Source of the DNA: JANOMH01 sp031422295
Lineage (GTDB): Bacteria > Pseudomonadota > Alphaproteobacteria > Rhodobacterales > Rhodobacteraceae
Direction: 5' to 3'
Length of the DNA: 45,678 nt
Assembly (NCBI GenBank): GCA_031422295.1
Contig: JANOQM010000093.1
Span: forward strand, 1 to 45,678
The notes below the pieces were generated by a model, which saw only the letters and a program-made list of their open reading frames with translations, was not told where the DNA came from and did no database searches. The stretch's first letter is position 1. Each line of letters starts with the position of its first letter. The position numbers and the translations under genes were made by a program. Positions 41,314 to 45,678 of the stretch are shown in pieces.

Positions 41314-42492
41314 ATGCCCCGTTTTGCCCTGTTAGCCCTGACCTTGATTGTGACCCTGACTGGCTGCACGACGCCACGCCCGCCGTCACAGACATGCCGG
41401 GGGTTCGGGCTGACCGGGGATTCGTCGCTGCCTGCAGGGGGCAACCAGACCGGTCCCATTGCTGCCGAAGTTGACCGACTTCTGGCCCTGCGCAGCGGTC
41501 CGGGGTCTCGCGGACCAATTGTGGTTGACTATCTGGTGATGTCCACAGGCGGCCAATACGGTGCCTTTGGCAGCGGGTTCCTGAGCGGCTGGGGTGAAAA
41601 TACCAGCCAGCCCCGTCCCGAATTTGACATTGTCACCGGGGCCAGCGCGGGCGGTGTTATTGCGCCTTTTGCGCTGGCAGGGCACGGGTTTGACGACAGC
41701 CTGACCCTGAATGCCGGGATCGGCACCGAAGATGTCTTGCGCCGCCGTAGCCCGCTGGAAATGCTGGGCGCCAATTCGATCATGGATATCTCGTTGTTCG
41801 AGGCGCGTATCAGGGCAGCCATCGATCCCCCCTTGATCGCCGCCATGGCGCAGGGCCATTTACAGGGCCGATCCGCCTTTGTCGGCACGGTAAATCTGGA
41901 CACAAGCGCCTTTGAAGTCGTTGATTTAGCTAGAATTGCCGCCGAAGACCCGAATGCCGAACCCTGTATCGAAGAGGCCATTTTGGCCACTGCGGCCATT
42001 CCCGGCCTGTTCCCGCCCCGCAACATCAATGGCCAGCTATATGTCGATGCGGGCCTGCGCGACCATGTGTTTTTTGCCGGTGTCCGGCAGGCGATTGGCC
42101 GGGCCAAGGCGCGGGGGCTGACGGTGCAGCTGAACGCTTATATCATTATAAACGGGGACTTACGGGCGCCAACCAGCCCGGTGGAGCATAATTTGCGGTC
42201 ACTGGCGCTGCGGTCGATGTCGATCATTACCGATCAGGGCCTGCGCAAATCCGTGCTCGAGGTATTGCGGCTGGGCGAGGAAACACAGTGGAATATCAGG
42301 GCCATAACGGCGCGCGAGGTCGATTTGTCGGCTTGCGGTGCGGCCACCACGGCGGTCGAGGCCAAGGAAGAGGCGCTGTTTGACGCCTGCACCACGCAGG
42401 CCCTGTTCGACGCGGGCCGCGCCTATGGGCAGGCCGCCGACATCCCGTGGCTGACGGCGGATGAATTGCGGGCCCTGGCGAATGCGCCCTAG
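41314..42492 (+). CDS. Patatin-like phospholipase family lipoprotein
   Basis: This 392-residue exported lipoprotein has a signal ending at the lipobox LTGC (Cys18). The patatin-type Ser-Asp dyad is present: the oxyanion segment STGGQYGAFGSG, the nucleophile Ser111 in GASAGG, and Asp245 in YVDAGLRD. Members hydrolyse acyl groups from phospholipids or other lipids. An outer-membrane or periplasmic location is implied by the lipobox. It stands alone on the plus strand at the right edge of the inferred inverted block, with its stop 78 bp before the rpsO remnant. Confidence 0.88.
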   Translation: MPRFALLALTLIVTLTGCTTPRPPSQTCRGFGLTGDSSLPAGGNQTGPIAAEVDRLLALRSGPGSRGPIVVDYLVMSTGGQYGAFGSGFLSGWGENTSQPRPEFDIVTGASAGGVIAPFALAGHGFDDSLTLNAGIGTEDVLRRRSPLEMLGANSIMDISLFEARIRAAIDPPLIAAMAQGHLQGRSAFVGTVNLDTSAFEVVDLARIAAEDPNAEPCIEEAILATAAIPGLFPPRNINGQLYVDAGLRDHVFFAGVRQAIGRAKARGLTVQLNAYIIINGDLRAPTSPVEHNLRSLALRSMSIITDQGLRKSVLEVLRLGEETQWNIRAITAREVDLSACGAATTAVEAKEEALFDACTTQALFDAGRAYGQAADIPWLTADELRALANAP

Positions 42493-42570
42493 GGACCGGC
42501 CGATCTGGGGCATGGCAGAGGGCATCTGTCAGGTTTTCGCTCCAAAGCTCACAGTGCCTTTTTGCCCGAA

Positions 42571-42693
42571 ATGCAGGTCAATCGTGGGGTCTTGGTGATG
42601 GTCGCCACCCGGCGCAAACTGCTGGACTACGTCAAGCGCAAAGACGAAGCCCGGTATAACACGCTGATCGAGCGGCTGGGGCTGCGGCGGTAA
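42571..42693 (+). pseudogene. rpsO: rpsO 3' remnant (duplicate of the S15 C-terminus)
   Basis: Positions 42598-42693 (96 bp, ending in the TAA stop) are identical, base for base, to the last 96 bp of the intact rpsO, but on the opposite strand. They encode MVATRRKLLDYVKRKDEARY and the rest of the S15 tail. Upstream an in-frame ATG (42571) adds MQVNRGVLV, which is vaguely similar to the S15 residues GRRGLLV, although the DNA has diverged there. The first 58 codons of S15 are missing, so this cannot be functional S15. It keeps the native-like terminator and lies on the pnp side, so it is the original 3' end left behind by a rearrangement. Confidence 0.9.
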
Positions 42694-42718
42694 GCTGTTG
42701 GGTTTGCGGTGAAGATGG

Positions 42719-42747
42719 CGCTCGTCCCGAAGGGGGCGGGCGTTTTT
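42719..42747 (+). terminator. Rho-independent terminator after the rpsO remnant
   Basis: CGCTCGTCCC-GAAG-GGGGCGGGCG forms a 10-bp stem with two G-U pairs and a GNRA-like tetraloop, followed by TTTTT. It is 25 bp after the remnant's stop and probably the ancestral rpsO terminator. Confidence 0.85.
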
Positions 42748-42931
42748 GCTTGGCTTTGACCTAACATCATTTGAGGTTGACCCACATCTACATTTGATGA
42801 ACATTCAAGTATGGATATGTAATTGCGAAAGTAGGATTAGCGGCAGATCAAAGATGTTCCTTCCGTCTTCGGAGTCAAGAATGCAACGAATTCTCGAGGC
42901 TGACCCTGCGGGGGACAGCAAAGACTTATGT

Positions 42932-44911
42932 ATGTATAGTGCACTATTTATTGCTGCTTTGATCTCATTGACGCTGCTATCCAGTAAGGCAGTGTCCGAA
43001 CCAAGAATTGCTCTTCTTATTGGCAACAGTGATTATCAGCATGTGTCCTCGCTCCTGAATCCAGAAAATGACACAAGCCTCATAGCCGGAAAGCTTGAGA
43101 GTGCAGGATTTGACGTTTTCTTGGTAAATGGTGCAGATAGAGAAGAGATGAGTCAGGCCATTTCTGAGTTTGGAGTAGCACTTCGTGAGGCCGGCCGGGA
43201 AGCCACGGGGCTATTTTACTATGCAGGTCACGGGGTACAGAGCGATAAAGTAAATTACTTGATACCGACTGATGCCAGGGTGACAAGCGTTGCTGACCTG
43301 TCACTTGTTGCAATTGATACAAATGCCATAATCGGACAAATGGCATCTGCCGGGAATGTAATGAATATTGTGATACTTGATGCTTGCAGAAATAATCCGT
43401 TTGTTCAAGCACGCGATATTTCAGAAAGTGGCCTTGCCGAGATTGATGCGCCGACCGGAACCCTGCTTGTATATTCGACGGCACCGGAAACGGTCGCACT
43501 TGACGGTATTGGAATGAACAGTCCCTTTGCAACAGCTTTTTCCTCAAAATTGCTTGACCCAGGACTACCCATTGCACAGCTTCTTATTGAAGTAAGAAAC
43601 GATGTCTTGGCAATTACGCTGAATCGACAGACTACTTGGGATAGCGGATCGCCTACCATTTCATTTTCCTTTGTTGCAGCGTCAGCTAACACAAGTAATC
43701 AACCGGCAAGAGATGAAGAGGCAACAGCTCTGTTTGTCGAAGCATATAGCCAAGGAACACTATTGGCTTTCGAGAACTTCGTCTCAGAATATCCTAGATC
43801 TCCATTGGCTACCGCAGCACTTGCGGAAATGGCAGCGTTACGCGCGGCCAACGATCGCGCGGAGCGTGACGCATTGGGTCTCAACGAGACTGATCTAAGC
43901 ATTGCCGAGCTTGCGCAACAAATTTCACTGCTCCCGAGCATTCCACACCCGGAAGATAGCCTACAAGGACTGACTGGAAATGTGGATGCTCCGGCTGGTC
44001 GCGATACGATACAGTTGATTAGTGCGCAGCGAAAAGAACTGCAGCTTCGACTAACTTCTTTGGGTCTTGATACTGGAGGAGTCGACGGCACTATTGGACC
44101 TCGGACACGAAGGGCTCTCTCGGGTTGGCAGGACGCAAACCAAATTAATCCGAGTGGCTTTTTCTCCCCCGAACAAGTGCCCCTCTTTGTTGAGCAGACG
44201 ACGGCAGAGGCGATCCTCTTACTTGATGCATCAGATGATACAGCGCCAGATGCAGATAATGTAGAGTATCCAATCTACATGGTTGACCTTCTGATTGATT
44301 ACTGCAGCAATGCAAGACGGTCAGGTGACGACTATGTATACGCCTCGAATGGGAACGGATATGGGTTTTGCATGTATGGCGACGTCTCAATATCGGAGCT
44401 AAGCCAATTGGCAGTTGAACGATGTAATCAGGCGACGCCAACTTGGATTGCAAATATCCTCGAGTGTAGGGTCGTTTCTGTAAACGGTCAGGATGCGGAG
44501 TCAGAGATACTTGCGAGTCTTCGACAGGATAATAGAGAACCTGTTATTGTTGAGTTGACGGATTTAGAGACAGGAATTAGTGAAAATTATACTGGATTTC
44601 TTGAAAATGGACGTTACCTCAGTTTTTCCACACGCGAAATCAGATTTGTGCTGGAAAATGGCGACGTTGTCTGTGATGGAGTGGTAAATGAATATGACGT
44701 TGGCTCTACTTTCCATCTTTTATGCGGCGACCGACGACTAGTCTTGATAAACTCACTTCTGGAAGCATCAATTGATGGTCTTATAGCTTTGGAAGGTCGC
44801 ATTCAACCAGTTGGGACTTTCTATGCCAGAGGGGTCAACACCTTGGTGAGAATCGAATCAAATTGGCCTGAAGGGACAGTAATACTTCCTGTGCCACTGG
44901 GTTTCGATTAG
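42932..44911 (+). CDS. Caspase-like (C14) peptidase with peptidoglycan-binding-like domain
   Basis: This is an exported or membrane-anchored protein of about 659 residues if it starts at ATG 42932; in-frame ATGs at 42881, 42854 and 42746 are alternatives, and none has a good ribosome-binding site. A hydrophobic segment (ALFIAALISLTLL) precedes a caspase p20-type domain: RIALLIGNSDYQHV, His100 in LFYYAGHGVQ, Cys152 in VILDACRNNPF. Around residues 360-420 is a PG_binding_1-like motif (QLRLTSLGLDTGGVDGTIGPRTRRAL). The last 240 residues, with several Cys, are unrecognised. Its base composition is clearly richer in A and T than its neighbours, and it is wedged between the rpsO remnant and pnp, so it is probably acquired. 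It would be expected to cleave after Arg/Lys like other bacterial metacaspase relatives; the role is unknown. Confidence 0.85.
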   Translation: MYSALFIAALISLTLLSSKAVSEPRIALLIGNSDYQHVSSLLNPENDTSLIAGKLESAGFDVFLVNGADREEMSQAISEFGVALREAGREATGLFYYAGHGVQSDKVNYLIPTDARVTSVADLSLVAIDTNAIIGQMASAGNVMNIVILDACRNNPFVQARDISESGLAEIDAPTGTLLVYSTAPETVALDGIGMNSPFATAFSSKLLDPGLPIAQLLIEVRNDVLAITLNRQTTWDSGSPTISFSFVAASANTSNQPARDEEATALFVEAYSQGTLLAFENFVSEYPRSPLATAALAEMAALRAANDRAERDALGLNETDLSIAELAQQISLLPSIPHPEDSLQGLTGNVDAPAGRDTIQLISAQRKELQLRLTSLGLDTGGVDGTIGPRTRRALSGWQDANQINPSGFFSPEQVPLFVEQTTAEAILLLDASDDTAPDADNVEYPIYMVDLLIDYCSNARRSGDDYVYASNGNGYGFCMYGDVSISELSQLAVERCNQATPTWIANILECRVVSVNGQDAESEILASLRQDNREPVIVELTDLETGISENYTGFLENGRYLSFSTREIRFVLENGDVVCDGVVNEYDVGSTFHLLCGDRRLVLINSLLEASIDGLIALEGRIQPVGTFYARGVNTLVRIESNWPEGTVILPVPLGFD

Positions 44912-45065
44912 CTTCAATGCGGATCCAATTTGGACCGAAGATTCTTGGGGTATTAGAGGATGTTTCTGCACCTCGCCACCCTTCCCTTCCCCCTCCCCTT
45001 CGTGTAAGGCCCCTCCATCTGTGACGCAGCGCCCTGACCCCGGCGCTCGCTTGAGGATTGGGGTT

Positions 45066-45096
45066 GGCGGCAATGGGGCCGCGTACATGGGCCGCC
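45066..45096 (+). promoter_or_regulatory. GC-rich hairpin in the pnp leader
   Basis: GGCGGC (45066-45071) can pair with GCCGCC (45091-45096), enclosing a GC-rich loop. A smaller CCGG...CCGG palindrome follows. In other bacteria the pnp leader forms a hairpin processed by RNase III for autocontrol; this may be the equivalent, but conservation was not tested. The rest of the 219-bp gap 44912-45130 shows no gene. Confidence 0.35.
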
Positions 45097-45130
45097 GGAA
45101 CGCCGGGGCGGGCCCTTTGAGGAAACGAAC

Positions 45131-45678
45131 ATGTTCAACGAAGTCAAAAAATCCATCCAGTGGGGCGAGGAAACCCTCACACTGGAAACGGGCAAGATTG
45201 CCCGGCAGGCCGATGGGTCGGTCATTGCCACGCTGGGCGAAACCAGCGTCATGGCCAACGTGACCTTTGCCAAAGAACCCAAACCCGGACAGGACTTTTT
45301 CCCCCTGACCGTGCATTATCAGGAAAAATACTACGCGGCGGGGAAAATCCCCGGGGGTTTCTTTAAACGCGAAGCCCGCCCGACCGAGAAAGAAACCCTG
45401 ACCAGCCGCCTGATCGACCGCCCGATCCGGCCGCTGTTTGTCGAGGGGTTCAAGAACGAAGTCCTCGTCATGTGTACCGTGTTGTCGCATGATCTGGTGA
45501 ACGACCCCGATGTCGTCGCCCTGATCGCCGCCTCTGCCGCGCTGACGATTTCCGGCGCGCCGTTCATGGGCCCGATTGCGGCCTGTCGCGTTGGCTACGC
45601 TGGTGGCAAATATGTGTTGAACCCGACCATCGACGACATGCACAACCTGCGTAACAACCCCGAGCAGCGGCTCGATCT
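45131..45678 (+). CDS. pnp: Polyribonucleotide nucleotidyltransferase (PNPase), 5' part
   Basis: This is the first 182 codons of PNPase, the phosphorolytic 3'-5' exoribonuclease of the RNA degradosome; it runs off the window. The first RNase PH-like domain is canonical: MFNEVKKSIQWGEETLTLETGKIARQADGSV, GETSVMANVTFAKEP, FFPLTVHYQEKYYAAGKIPGGFFKREARP and TSRLIDRPIRPLF. GAGGAAACGAAC precedes the ATG. Normally it follows rpsO directly; here a caspase-like gene and a partial rpsO intervene, so the usual rpsO-pnp transcript is broken. Confidence 0.97.
   Translation, partial: MFNEVKKSIQWGEETLTLETGKIARQADGSVIATLGETSVMANVTFAKEPKPGQDFFPLTVHYQEKYYAAGKIPGGFFKREARPTEKETLTSRLIDRPIRPLFVEGFKNEVLVMCTVLSHDLVNDPDVVALIAASAALTISGAPFMGPIAACRVGYAGGKYVLNPTIDDMHNLRNNPEQRLD

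Noticed and set aside
15988..42693. Genomic island integrated at the 3' end of rpsO with att repeats
   Set aside because: Site-specific integration would leave the gene-end copies as direct repeats, usually with an integrase gene next to one of them. Here the copies are inverted, no integrase is visible, and the enclosed genes are mainly housekeeping.

Overview
The window looks like the chromosome of a marine-type alphaproteobacterium of the Rhodobacteraceae (Roseobacter group). It has high GC and Rhodobacteraceae-style gene neighbourhoods: rbfA/truB/rpsO, rsmB-heparinase-purH-lspA, paired M16 peptidases-mutL-rmuC, and an RpoE-ChrR pair with its divergent five-gene operon. No rRNA, tRNA or CRISPR was seen.

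1-2.57 kb is an insertion-sequence graveyard. It holds a decayed IS21-type istA, a haloacid dehalogenase gene, an IS3-type orfA stump and a cluster of short TGGATTCC repeats. 2.6-15.4 kb is a sugar-acid catabolism and uptake locus: mannonate dehydratase, a GntR/FCD regulator, an SDR, a RhaM-type mutarotase, an amidohydrolase lactonase, a fructuronate reductase-type dehydrogenase, an aldo/keto reductase, a ribose-type ABC importer with two permeases, and an enolase-superfamily dehydratase. Three near-identical 16-bp operator candidates sit before uxuA, between gntR and the SDR gene, and before the binding-protein gene. They suggest one regulon. The locus ends at a 466-bp internally deleted IS3-family relic.

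16-42.6 kb holds mainly housekeeping genes: rpsO, an RTX-repeat protein, truB, a phosphodiester glycosidase-like gene and rbfA on the minus strand. On the plus strand come dapB, rsmB, a heparinase II/III-like gene, purH, lspA, a DUF3035 lipoprotein, two M16 proteases, mutL, rmuC and hutD. Then come chrR and rpoE (minus) and a divergent operon (FAD oxidoreductase, DUF1365, MFS, DUF3833, SDR). Both sides of that intergenic region carry matching extracytoplasmic-sigma promoter candidates. A DUF481-type outer-membrane protein, a 55-residue membrane protein and a patatin-like lipoprotein follow.

The most striking structure is at the edges of this block. The last 96 bp of rpsO (15988-16083, minus) recur without mismatch in inverted orientation at 42598-42693, followed by a good terminator, an AT-richer caspase-like gene and then pnp (45131 onward). 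The usual order is rbfA-truB-rpsO-pnp. Flipping 15988-42597 would restore it, so the window appears to contain both breakpoints of a 26.6-kb inversion that cut rpsO and left an inverted duplicate of its 3' end.
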